Shown in pieces: positions 1-5,722 of a stretch of 6,860 nucleotides of DNA. Source of the stretch: Chloroflexota bacterium (lineage in GTDB: Bacteria > Chloroflexota > Anaerolineae > Anaerolineales > DRMV01); assembly GCA_013153135.1 (NCBI GenBank), contig JAADFA010000005.1:1-6860 (forward strand), written 5' to 3'. The position numbers and the translations under genes are program-made. The number at the start of each line of letters is the position of its first letter. The first letter of the stretch is position 1. The notes below the pieces were generated by a model. The model was not told the origin of the DNA. It did not search any database and worked only from the letters and a program-made list of their open reading frames with translations.

Positions 1-161
1 GCAGCGACGCGGGCAAGCCGGTGGTGGTCACCCAGCCCGAATCGCCGGTCGCCAAGGCCTTGCGCGCGGTCGCGGAGCAGGTCGCGGCGCAAGTGAGCGT
101 GCAGGCCCTTAAAGGGAAGGGGCCGGTGGTGCCCATTGAAATCATTGAAGAGAAGAAGTAA
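1..161 (+). CDS. Mrp/ApbC-type P-loop ATPase (Fe-S cluster carrier), C-terminal end only
   Basis: This is the 3' end of a gene that begins before the window. The readable frame starts at base 3, gives 52 residues and stops at TAA 159-161. The segment GKPVVVTQPESPVAKALRAV, followed by a helix ending near VAAQVSV, matches the last part of Mrp/NBP35/ApbC proteins, where a 'G.PvvvsdPdSp.A.alr.iA..v' stretch closes the P-loop domain. Members of this family are cytosolic dimeric ATPases that bind and transfer Fe-S clusters to apoproteins. The Walker motifs and the CxxC cluster ligands lie outside the window and cannot be checked. The final residues (PIEIIEEKK) are a charged tail beyond the domain. 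A MinD/ParA-like relative is the main alternative. A GC-rich hairpin follows the stop codon at once. Confidence 0.7.
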   Translation, partial: SDAGKPVVVTQPESPVAKALRAVAEQVAAQVSVQALKGKGPVVPIEIIEEKK

Positions 162-162
162 G

Positions 163-200
163 CGCAGCGGGGCGGCCTTGGGTCGCCCCGTTGTGCGTTT
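163..200 (+). terminator. GC-rich hairpin after the Mrp-like gene, probable terminator
   Basis: The inner stem pairs CGGGGCGGCC (168-177) with GGTCGCCCCG (181-190) around a TTG loop, with one G-U pair. After a small internal loop, CGCA (163-166) pairs with TGCG (194-197). Only three T follow (198-200) before the next gene's ribosome binding site, so termination may be partial and the GNAT gene could be reached by readthrough. Confidence 0.6.
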
Positions 201-209
201 GGAGAAGGG

Positions 210-644
210 ATGCACTACCACTTGCGTGCGTTCCATCCTGAAGATTACCCGGCAGCGTACGCGCCTTGGCGCCGCACGCCTGGCCTTAGTCTGAGCGCTC
301 GCGCGGATTCACGCGCGGCGATTGAGGTCTTTTTGCGGCATAACCCTGGCTTGAGTTTCGTCTTGGTCACCGAGCAAGATGAGCTCGTGGGCACCATCCT
401 GGGCGGATTCGACGGCCGCCGAGGCTACATTCACCACCTCGCGGTGGCTGTGGAGCATCAAGGCCGGGGCTTGGGTCGGGTGTTGGTGCAGCGCTGCCTT
501 GAAGCCTTTGCTCAGCTAGGGCTGGAAAAGGTGCACGCGCTAGTCTACACCGCGAACCGCCGCGGCCAGGGCTTTTGGGAGCATTTGGGCTGGCGTCGTC
601 GTGGCGATTTGGTTATTTACACCTGGGCTTTTGAGCCCGCTTGA
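210..644 (+). CDS. GNAT-family N-acetyltransferase, YpeA-like
   Basis: This 144-residue protein has the usual length of a single-domain GNAT enzyme, which transfers an acetyl group from acetyl-CoA to an amine. Motif A, the pyrophosphate-binding loop, is QGRGLG at residues 84-89 and continues into a helix (RVLVQRCLEAF). The strand before it reads YIHHLAV. Motif B is seen as GFWEHLGW at 121-128, the common 'FYeklGF' ending. The segment VGTILGGFDGRRGYIHHLAV (60-79) closely resembles E. coli YpeA (VVGTVMGGYDGHRG), so the YpeA/RimI-like branch is the best fit. The substrate cannot be told from sequence. The start ATG is supported by GGAG at 201-204, five bases upstream. The gene lies 48 bases after the Mrp-like gene, behind a hairpin, so shared transcription depends on readthrough. 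The protein is probably cytosolic, with no signal peptide or membrane segment. Confidence 0.88.
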   Translation: MHYHLRAFHPEDYPAAYAPWRRTPGLSLSARADSRAAIEVFLRHNPGLSFVLVTEQDELVGTILGGFDGRRGYIHHLAVAVEHQGRGLGRVLVQRCLEAFAQLGLEKVHALVYTANRRGQGFWEHLGWRRRGDLVIYTWAFEPA

Positions 645-718
645 GGATTCACCACATCGAAGCTTTTGGTGCATCTCCGTGCGCAGGCGAATGAGGCCCC
701 AAATATGCGGCGCGAATC

Positions 719-747
719 TTGCCAGAATTGAGCGAACCTCGTACAAT
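719..747 (+). promoter_or_regulatory. Sigma-70-type promoter for the globin gene
   Basis: TTGCCA (719-724) and TACAAT (742-747) each match the consensus at five of six positions and are separated by exactly 17 bases. Transcription would start near 754, leaving a leader of about 44 bases before the globin start codon. It lies in the 153-base gap after the GNAT gene, so the globin can be expressed independently. Confidence 0.7.
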
Positions 748-797
748 TACAATGGCTGTGCTCGCGAGAGCCAAAGATTTCAGGGAGGAGGGATTCT

Positions 798-1385
798 ATG
801 GTGAGAGGGGATTTAATGCCCGCGTTGCGCGCGTTGCTCGGCTTGACAGAGGAGGATGGGAAGCGTTTAGCCGAGTACGCGGACGTTGTACGTCCATGGG
901 GGGAAACCTTTGTGGACGCGCTCTGTGAGCAGCTCCAAGCATTGCCCGAAACCGAGGCCTTCTTGCCTCCTGAGAAGCGAGAGCGCATCAAACAGGCGTG
1001 GTTGAACTGGTACAACCAGGTGCTGGAGGGGCGTGTAGACGAGGCCTTTTTGCGTCTGCACGAGCGAATTAGCCTTTTGCACATCAAGTATCATGTCCCC
1101 AATGGGCTCATGTTCAGCGCGATGAGCCGATTACAGCAAATGTTCTTGGAGCACAGCCTGCGCACGTTCTCGACGGATGAGGCCTTGGCTCTATATACCG
1201 CGTTCAAGCGCATCACCGATCTTTCGGCCGCACTTATCGCGGAAGACTACTTCCGTAACGCGCTCTTAGCGATGGAGCGCTTAGCGGGTGTACGTGCGAG
1301 CCTCATGGGGCGTATGTTGGATCTCGAGATCCAACGCCTGCTCGACGAGCACCAGGCCGTTCAGCCTTCGTCTGCCGCGGCCTAG
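798..1385 (+). CDS. Single-domain protoglobin (globin-coupled-sensor type heme domain)
   Basis: The 195-residue product resembles the heme domain of globin-coupled sensors and protoglobins. Residues 59-110 follow the family pattern: a helix with WLNWYNQVLEG and RVDEAFLRLHERI, then LLHIKYHVPNGLMFSAMSRL. This aligns with 'yw..L.sG.yDe.Y...r.rIG.vHvriglep.wyigay..L' of the family. His95 in LLHIKYHVP is the likely proximal heme ligand. A long helical C-terminal part (about 125-186) completes the fold. No kinase, GGDEF or methyl-accepting domain follows; the protein ends at Ala195. It is therefore a stand-alone globin that could bind O2, CO or NO, but its role is not visible. There is no signal peptide. 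The ATG at 798 is chosen because AGGAGG (786-791) lies six bases upstream; GTG at 801 is a weaker alternative. It has its own promoter (719-747) and terminator (1407-1448). Confidence 0.78.
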   Translation: MVRGDLMPALRALLGLTEEDGKRLAEYADVVRPWGETFVDALCEQLQALPETEAFLPPEKRERIKQAWLNWYNQVLEGRVDEAFLRLHERISLLHIKYHVPNGLMFSAMSRLQQMFLEHSLRTFSTDEALALYTAFKRITDLSAALIAEDYFRNALLAMERLAGVRASLMGRMLDLEIQRLLDEHQAVQPSSAAA

Positions 1386-1406
1386 CTGGCATCTGAGCAA
1401 GCTATG

Positions 1407-1448
1407 CCAAGGGCACCGAGAGGGTCCCCGGTGCCCTTGGATTTATTT
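1407..1448 (+). terminator. Strong intrinsic terminator of the globin gene
   Basis: CCAAGGGCACCG (1407-1418) pairs perfectly with CGGTGCCCTTGG (1429-1440), a 12-bp stem around a 10-base loop. It is followed by ATTTATTT (1441-1448). It starts 21 bases after the globin stop codon and makes the globin a single-gene transcription unit. Confidence 0.9.
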
Positions 1449-1834
1449 AATTCGGCCATCAGAATTTAACCCGGGTTCGCGGGACGAGGAAACCCCTTCC
1501 TTGTATTCAATATTTCGGGGTGCACACAAAGGTTGTCGAAATGCCAGCGATGAGGGAGAAGCGCAGAGGGCTGTCGCGGTCGAGCCAGGGCGCGGTGAGC
1601 CTCCCCGCCCGCCGCGGGCTGGGAGCCCGCGGGTCATGGCCGCGCTCGCGTGCCGCGGGCGCCGCGGGCTGAAACCCGCGACTAGTTGGGTATAAAATCG
1701 CGCGCGAATTGCCCGACTCAACGCGCGACAGGAGGATAGCGGGCGGGTTCCGCCGCCCGCGGCCCAAGCGCGCGTCCAGCCACCTAGGGCATGGGTTTCT
1801 ACGAGATTTGCCTGCACCCATATTTTCGCAAACC
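1449..1834. other. Non-coding gap between the globin and tig
   Basis: No ORF here has a convincing ribosome binding site or a recognisable product. The longest reading frames, on the minus strand, are Arg/Gly/Pro/Ser/Ala-rich translations of GC-rich hairpins. Visible structure, in order: the palindrome AACCCGGGTT (1468-1477); a small hairpin AGGAA/TTCCT (1487-1501) overlapping a longer ACCCC/GGGGT pairing (1492-1496 with 1517-1521); the GC-rich hairpin cluster at 1611-1760; TATAAAAT at 1691-1698, which looks like a -10 element but has no good -35; and ATGGGT/ACCCAT (1791-1796 with 1816-1821) around a 19-base loop. I do not recognise tmRNA, SRP RNA, RNase P RNA or tRNA features. Confidence 0.6.
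1611..1760. repeat. Cluster of three GC-rich hairpins with a repeated GCCGCGGGC core
   Basis: Hairpin 1 pairs CCGCGGGCT (1612-1620) with AGCCCGCGG (1624-1632) around GGG. Hairpin 2 pairs CGCGGG (1663-1668) with CCCGCG (1675-1680) around CTGAAA. Hairpin 3 pairs GCGGGCGG (1739-1746) with CCGCCCGC (1753-1760) around GTTCCG. GCCGCGGGCTG occurs at 1611-1621 and 1661-1671, exactly 50 bases apart, and the nine-base core GCCGCGGGC also occurs at 1652-1660. None is followed by a T run, so they are poor intrinsic terminators. They resemble short palindromic intergenic repeats (REP-like elements); whether they recur elsewhere in the genome cannot be seen from one window. Confidence 0.6.
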
Positions 1835-1863
1835 TGGTATAGGGATGTGCCACGTGATATAAT
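1835..1863 (+). promoter_or_regulatory. Extended -10 promoter for tig-clpP
   Basis: TATAAT (1858-1863) is a perfect -10 hexamer and is preceded by TG one base upstream (1855-1856), the extended -10 form. The best-spaced -35 candidate, TGGTAT (1835-1840), is poor, as extended -10 promoters tolerate. Transcription would start near 1870, about 45 bases before the tig ATG. The palindrome CACGTG (1851-1856) overlaps the TG element and could be a protein-binding site, but that is speculative. Confidence 0.65.
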
Positions 1864-1914
1864 CGCCTTGCTCCTTAGCGAGCGAACTTTCGGCCAGATG
1901 CGAGGATTTTAGGT

Positions 1915-3573
1915 ATGTTCACGGTGACCAAAACGCTCGACCCCGAGAAGCATCAAGCCATCCTTACGGTGACGTTTGACCCCAAGGCCTTCGAACAGGC
2001 CAAACGTAACGTCGCGCGCGCGTATGCCCAACGCCTGCACATCCCTGGATTTCGGCCTGGCAAAGCGCCTTATGCTTTGGTCGCCCGCCGAGTGGGCGAA
2101 AGAACCTTGGCGGAGGATGCCCTACGAGAGTTACTCTACAACCACTTTGATGACATCCTCAACCAAGCTGAGGTTGAGCCTGGGGCTCCTTCGCAAATAG
2201 AATCTTTGCAACTGGATCCACCAACTGTGGTGTTGCGTGTTCCCCTGAAGCCAGATATCGTCTTCAAGGAAGACTACAAAAGCCTGCGCGTTCCTTACGA
2301 GCCACCTCAGGTAACAGATGAGGAGATTGACCAAGCTTTGGATTCGTGGCGTCGGGTGTTTGTGAGCATGGAGACCGTCGACCGCCCCGCTCAGGTAGGC
2401 GATGTGGTCATCATGGACTTAAAAGGCGAACTGCGTACACCTGAAGGCGAGTCGACGGACTTGGGCGAGCAAGAGGTCTCGCTCTTGGTGAAGGACGACG
2501 AGGACCCGGAAGAGTGGCCATATCCGGGCTTTTCGAAGGAACTGGCCGGCTTAAAAGTCGGGGATGAAAAGACCATGACCTATACATACCCCGACAATGC
2601 CGTAGATGAATCCGTACGCGGTAAGACCGTGACGTACCACGTCCACGTCAAGGAAATCCAAACGCCCGTCTTCCCCGAACTTACGGATGAGTTCGTGCGG
2701 GAAAACACCGAGTACGAGAACCTCGAGGCCATGCGGGAAGCCCTGCGAAACGAGATGGCCGAACGTAAGCAACGGGAATATGAACAAGAGTACCTGCGCC
2801 AGGTCTTAGAGGCTTTACTCGAGCGAACCGAGCTACGCTATCCCCCTGAGATGATCGACCGTGTGGTACAAGAGCTTGAACAACGCTTCGCGGTGGAGGC
2901 CCACGCGGCCGGTGCCTCGGAGGAGGTCCTGCGCGAACTACTTCAATCTCAGCGAGACTCTACACGTAAACAGGCGGAGGAAGAACTCCGGAAACGTTTG
3001 GTGTTGGACCAAATCGCCCAGGATTTGGGCCTTGAACCGGATGAGCGTGATCGAGAGCTTATTCTGAAATTGACTACTCAAGATTTGCTCACACTGGCAG
3101 ACCATGATGTACAAAAAGCACGGCGACTTCAGCGCGAGCATCCCGACTTGGCTGCAGATCTGTTCGAGCTGCATTATGGCATGTATCGCCGCGCCATGGC
3201 CGCGCGCTATCTAACTAATATTGCTCGCGGCAAATCCCATGAAGAAGCGTTAACCGCGGCCTTGGGCAAGGCCACGGCGGAGGGCCAAGCTGAAGAAACC
3301 TCGGCAACGGATGAGGCACCCTCCACACCAGAGGCAGGCTCGACAACAGAAGCTGCCACGGAGGCCTCGGCTTCGGGAGCCGCGGGGCCCGACACCGTGG
3401 CGACCGCGACGCCTGAGCCGACTGAAGCCGCACCTGCCGCGGAGCGTGATAGCGCGCCCACCGAGGCCGAGACCCCAAGCGAAGATGCTACACCCCCTGA
3501 GCCACAAGCACCCTCCACGGCCGATGCCGACTCATCCCTCACCCACGACGATGCAAAATCCACGGAGGCCTAA
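1915..3573 (+). CDS. tig: Trigger factor (ribosome-associated chaperone and peptidyl-prolyl isomerase) with long acidic tail
   Basis: Trigger factor binds the ribosome at the tunnel exit and shelters nascent chains. The N-terminal ribosome-binding domain carries GFRPGKAP at residues 45-52, the local form of the signature loop that docks on L23. An FKBP-type PPIase domain spans roughly 158-248 (VGDVVIMDLKGE to VTYHVHVKEI, with WPYPGFSKELAGLKVGDEKT between). The helical C-terminal chaperone arms run from about 255 to 450, rich in Glu, Arg and Leu. Residues 453-552 are an extra tail of Ala, Thr, Ser, Pro, Glu and Asp: 23 acidic against two Lys/Arg residues, no aromatics, surely disordered. At 552 residues it exceeds the usual 430-450 by this tail. 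The start at 1915 has GAGG (1902-1905) nine bases upstream, a weak site. It shares an operon with clpP, 26 bases downstream, and is served by the promoter near 1858. Confidence 0.95.
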   Translation: MFTVTKTLDPEKHQAILTVTFDPKAFEQAKRNVARAYAQRLHIPGFRPGKAPYALVARRVGERTLAEDALRELLYNHFDDILNQAEVEPGAPSQIESLQLDPPTVVLRVPLKPDIVFKEDYKSLRVPYEPPQVTDEEIDQALDSWRRVFVSMETVDRPAQVGDVVIMDLKGELRTPEGESTDLGEQEVSLLVKDDEDPEEWPYPGFSKELAGLKVGDEKTMTYTYPDNAVDESVRGKTVTYHVHVKEIQTPVFPELTDEFVRENTEYENLEAMREALRNEMAERKQREYEQEYLRQVLEALLERTELRYPPEMIDRVVQELEQRFAVEAHAAGASEEVLRELLQSQRDSTRKQAEEELRKRLVLDQIAQDLGLEPDERDRELILKLTTQDLLTLADHDVQKARRLQREHPDLAADLFELHYGMYRRAMAARYLTNIARGKSHEEALTAALGKATAEGQAEETSATDEAPSTPEAGSTTEAATEASASGAAGPDTVATATPEPTEAAPAAERDSAPTEAETPSEDATPPEPQAPSTADADSSLTHDDAKSTEA

Positions 3574-3599
3574 AGGGCCCCGCGCAGGAGGAGGCGCGT

Positions 3600-4229
3600 A
3601 TGTTGCCCCATAATCTCATCCCTATGGTCATTGAACAAACGCCCCGCGGGGAGCGCGCTTTTGACATTTTCTCCCTGCTGCTCAAAGAGCGCATCATCTT
3701 CCTGGGTACGCCTATTGAGAGCCATATCGCCAACCTTATCGTAGCCCAGCTGCTCTACCTGAACCGAGAAGATCCCGAAGCACCCATCCAGATGTACATC
3801 AACTCGCCCGGCGGCGAGATTTACGCGGGTCTAGCCATTTATGACACCATGCAGATGATCACAAACCCTATCAGCACGGTTGCTGTGGGGGTGACTGCGT
3901 CGTTCGGTACCGTGCTCCTCGCGGCAGGGACTAAAGGTCAACGTTACGCCCTGCCGCACGCGACCATCCATATGCACCAGCCCTTAGGCGGTGCTCGGGG
4001 CCAGGCTACGGATATTGAAATTCAGGCCAAAGAAATCTTGCGCCTCAAGGACGAGCTTAACCGCATCCTGTCCTTGCATACGGGGCAACCGGTTGAGGTG
4101 ATCGAACGCGACACCGACCGGGATGTGTACATGACCGCGTACGAGGCAGTGAAGTATGGCCTGATTGACCAGGTTTTGGAGCCGCCCGAATCTAAGCGCC
4201 CGAAACCCGTAAGCAAGAAGAATGACTAG
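3600..4229 (+). CDS. clpP: ATP-dependent Clp protease proteolytic subunit
   Basis: ClpP forms the double-ring serine peptidase chamber that works with ClpX, ClpC or ClpA unfoldases in the cytosol. The 209-residue product aligns along its length with E. coli ClpP, including the early segment IPMVIEQTPRGERAFDIFS. The catalytic triad is complete: Ser101 in GVTASFG, His126 in HMHQPLGG, and Asp175 in ERDTDRDVYMTA. The oxyanion-hole loop SPGGEIYAG (69-77) and the handle GQATDIEIQAKEIL (134-147) are present. The residue two before the active serine is Thr where most ClpPs have Ala. The C-terminus (PPESKRPKPVSKKND) is a short basic tail. AGGAGGAGG at 3586-3594, five bases before ATG, is a very strong ribosome binding site. 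It lies 26 bases after tig, the common tig-clpP order, but clpX does not follow; a terminator and an aldo/keto reductase gene do. Confidence 0.96.
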   Translation: MLPHNLIPMVIEQTPRGERAFDIFSLLLKERIIFLGTPIESHIANLIVAQLLYLNREDPEAPIQMYINSPGGEIYAGLAIYDTMQMITNPISTVAVGVTASFGTVLLAAGTKGQRYALPHATIHMHQPLGGARGQATDIEIQAKEILRLKDELNRILSLHTGQPVEVIERDTDRDVYMTAYEAVKYGLIDQVLEPPESKRPKPVSKKND

Positions 4230-4236
4230 CCACATC

Positions 4237-4261
4237 AGCGGCGCGCTACGCGCCGCTTTTT
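4237..4261 (+). terminator. Intrinsic terminator of the tig-clpP operon
   Basis: AGCGGCGCG (4237-4245) pairs perfectly with CGCGCCGCT (4249-4257) around a CTA loop, followed by TTTTT (4257-4261). It begins eight bases after the clpP stop codon and ends only 23 bases before the next gene's ATG. Confidence 0.92.
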
Positions 4262-4284
4262 GATCTAAGGGGGAGGGCACCATT

Positions 4285-5271
4285 ATGGTAGACCCAATTG
4301 ACCCGCGCACCTGGCAACCTTTGGGGCGAACCGAGGTGCGCATCCCACCCATGGGCATTGGGACCTGGGCCTGGGGCGATCGGTTTATGTGGGGCTTTGG
4401 CCGCGGCTATACGGAGGAAGACTTGCGGGCTGCGTTCCACGTCGCAGTCCAGGGAGGCGTGCCTTTTTTCGACACCGCGGAAGTATACGGCTTGGGACGT
4501 TCAGAACGCTTTTTAGGCCAATTCTTGCGCGAGCTGGATGAACCCGATCGTGTACTCATTGCGACCAAGTTTTTTCCCTATCCATGGCGTTGGCGTGCCC
4601 GTTCCCTACGCCGCGCGCTAGAAGGTTCTTTGCAGCGCCTTGGACGCCCACGCGTTGCGCTTTATCAAATCCATTGGCCATGGCCACCACGAGATATCCG
4701 CGTATGGGTGACCGCGTTGGCCCAGGTGGTGCGGGATGGCTTAGCCCAAGCGGGTGGCGTGTCTAACTACAATCTGGATCAGATGAAGGTCGCGGAGGCT
4801 ATTTTCGCGGATCAGGGCTTACCTCTGGCCTCAAATCAAGTGGAATACAGTTTACTTCGTCGCGATATTGAGCGCAACGGAATGCTGGATTATGCACGAG
4901 AACATGGCATCACCATTTTGGCTTATAGCCCTTTAGCCATGGGCATCTTAACCGGAAAGTACACACCTGCCCACCCGCCCCCGGGTGCGCGTGGGCGCAG
5001 GTTCCCAATGGAATTTCTAGAGCGAGTGCAACCCCTTATCCGTTTGATGACGGAAATTGGACAAGGCCATGGCGGTAAGAGCCCAGCCCAGGTGGCGCTT
5101 AACTGGGTCATGCAAAAGGGCGCGGTGCCCCTGGTTGGCGCGAAGAACGAAGCCCAGGTGCGGAGCAACTTAGGCGCCTTGGGCTGGCAGCTAACACCGG
5201 ACGAGATCGCGGCCCTGGATAAAGCCAGTGAGCCCTTACAAATCAGTGGTTTATTCCACCGCGCCCGTTAA
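4285..5271 (+). CDS. Aldo/keto reductase family oxidoreductase
   Basis: This 328-residue TIM-barrel enzyme belongs to the NADPH-dependent aldo/keto reductases, which reduce aldehydes and ketones. The catalytic tetrad is complete: Asp63 and Tyr68 in FFDTAEVYG, Lys95 in ATKFFPYPW, and His130 in YQIHWPW. Further family marks are GVSNYN (158-163), NQVEYSLLRR (184-193), YSPLAMGILTGKY (214-226) and the C-terminal cofactor loop VPLVGAKNEAQVRSN (281-295). The opening PPMGIGTWAWGDR and TEEDLRAAF resemble the aldo/keto reductase branch that includes plastid proteins such as At1g06690; this is from memory, and the substrate is unknown. The strong site GGAGG (4272-4276), eight bases upstream, fixes the start. 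There is almost no room for a promoter after the clpP terminator, so the gene relies on readthrough or a promoter inside clpP. No clear terminator follows; a weak GCTCG/CGAGC pairing lies at 5319-5341. Confidence 0.93.
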   Translation: MVDPIDPRTWQPLGRTEVRIPPMGIGTWAWGDRFMWGFGRGYTEEDLRAAFHVAVQGGVPFFDTAEVYGLGRSERFLGQFLRELDEPDRVLIATKFFPYPWRWRARSLRRALEGSLQRLGRPRVALYQIHWPWPPRDIRVWVTALAQVVRDGLAQAGGVSNYNLDQMKVAEAIFADQGLPLASNQVEYSLLRRDIERNGMLDYAREHGITILAYSPLAMGILTGKYTPAHPPPGARGRRFPMEFLERVQPLIRLMTEIGQGHGGKSPAQVALNWVMQKGAVPLVGAKNEAQVRSNLGALGWQLTPDEIAALDKASEPLQISGLFHRAR

Positions 5272-5365
5272 ATCTTCAGCATCACATAGTCCGCACTGCC
5301 CGCAACGAAGGCAAGCGAGCTCGTGAACATTTTTGCCGAGCAGATTTCACGATAACATGACATAA

Positions 5366-5412
5366 CCATCGTGGCGTAGTCCTTGACGATGGAGCCTGGT
5401 TGTGGTTAAACT
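5366..5412 (+). promoter_or_regulatory. Promoter for the T-box-trpS unit, with an overlapping inverted repeat
   Basis: TTGACG (5383-5388, five of six) and TAAACT (5407-5412, four of six) are 18 bases apart. A start near 5419-5421 would fall right at the base of T-box stem I, which supports the call. An inverted repeat CCATCG/CGATGG (5366-5371 and 5387-5392, 15 bases between) overlaps the -35 element and might be an operator, but it is short enough to be chance. Confidence 0.55.
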
Positions 5413-5420
5413 CAAAGACG

Positions 5421-5673
5421 TAACGGCGATGAACAGGGCGAGTACCCATCGAGCGGACTCCAGAGAGCCTGGGTCGTGGCTGTGAGCCTGGGTAGTCGCG
5501 CCGGTGGGGAATGGGCCTGGGAGCTGCCGCCCGAACGCTCACGCTGGTCAGTAGGGTTGGCCGGGCGCCTCCGTTATCAGGCCAAAGAGGATCGAGGTAC
5601 GTAGCGCACCTCGATCAAGCGGGGTGGTACCGCGAGCGCACGCGCGCCCGTCCCCGTGCGGGGCGCGCGTTTT
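5421..5673 (+). promoter_or_regulatory. T-box riboswitch (tRNA-Trp-sensing leader) of trpS
   Basis: T-box leaders bind a cognate tRNA; uncharged tRNA stabilises the antiterminator. Every standard part is visible. Stem I: CGGC/GCCG base (5424-5427 with 5526-5529), a GATGA kink-turn-like strand, CAGG/CCTG (5434-5437 with 5516-5519), then the loop E pair AGTA (5441-5444) and GAA (5509-5511) directly before the specifier TGG (5512-5514), the Trp codon. CCCATC/GGTGGG closes above, and AGAGAG (5462-5467) with GGCTGTGAGCC marks the distal loops. Stem II has the S-turn pair GAA/AGTA (5533-5535, 5550-5553). Stem IIA is TTGGCC/GGCCAA (5557-5562, 5580-5585) with CCGTTA (5571-5576) in its loop. Stem III is GATCGAGGT/ACCTCGATC (5590-5598, 5608-5616). 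The T-box sequence GGGGTGGTACCGCG (5621-5634) is near-perfect, and CGTCCCC (5649-5655) is its antiterminator partner. Confidence 0.95.
5641..5673 (+). terminator. Regulated terminator of the trpS T-box
   Basis: CGCGCG (5641-5646) pairs with CGCGCG (5664-5669), and CCCC (5652-5655) pairs with GGGG (5660-5663) around GTGC. An alternative register pairs CGCGCGCCC with GGGCGCGCG. TTTT (5670-5673) follows. The CCCC strand is the same one that would pair with GGGG at 5621-5624 in the antiterminator, so the two structures exclude each other. The trpS start lies about 50 bases downstream. Confidence 0.88.
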
Positions 5674-5722
5674 GGTTTAAAACCATCTCACGCCCGCGCG
5701 ATCCTTTGTGGGGAGGTACGGT

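Noticed and set aside
650..671. Weak hairpin CACCA/TGGTG after the GNAT gene as a terminator
   Set aside because: The stem is only 5 bp with a 12-base loop and no T run after it.
1611..1680. CRISPR-like direct repeats
   Set aside because: Only two 11-base copies and one 9-base copy exist, with irregular spacing and strong internal palindromes; there is no repeat-spacer array and no cas gene nearby.
1443..1853. 136-codon open frame on the minus strand in the globin-tig gap
   Set aside because: Its Arg/Pro/Gly/Ser/Ala-rich product comes from reading through the GC hairpins and shows no domain. Its start would lie inside the tig promoter.
1864..1914. CIRCE or other heat-shock operator before tig
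   Set aside because: I looked for TTAGCACTC-N9-GAGTGCTAA and found only a short GCTC/GAGC pairing (1870-1883), which is too weak to call.
3207..3563. 118-codon open frame on the minus strand over the trigger-factor tail
   Set aside because: It is the antisense of an Ala/Glu/Thr/Pro-rich, GC-rich coding stretch, which leaves the opposite frame open as Ser/Ala/Gly/Val. It has no recognisable domain and lies wholly inside tig.
5673..5685. Palindrome TGGTTTAAAACCA just after the T-box terminator
   Set aside because: It is a short odd palindrome overlapping the T run; the pairing has a one-base centre and cannot form a sound hairpin, so it is probably chance.
5708..5722. GTG start five codons upstream for trpS
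   Set aside because: It overlaps the GGGGAGG ribosome binding site that serves the ATG at 5723, and it adds MGRYG, which is not a family feature.
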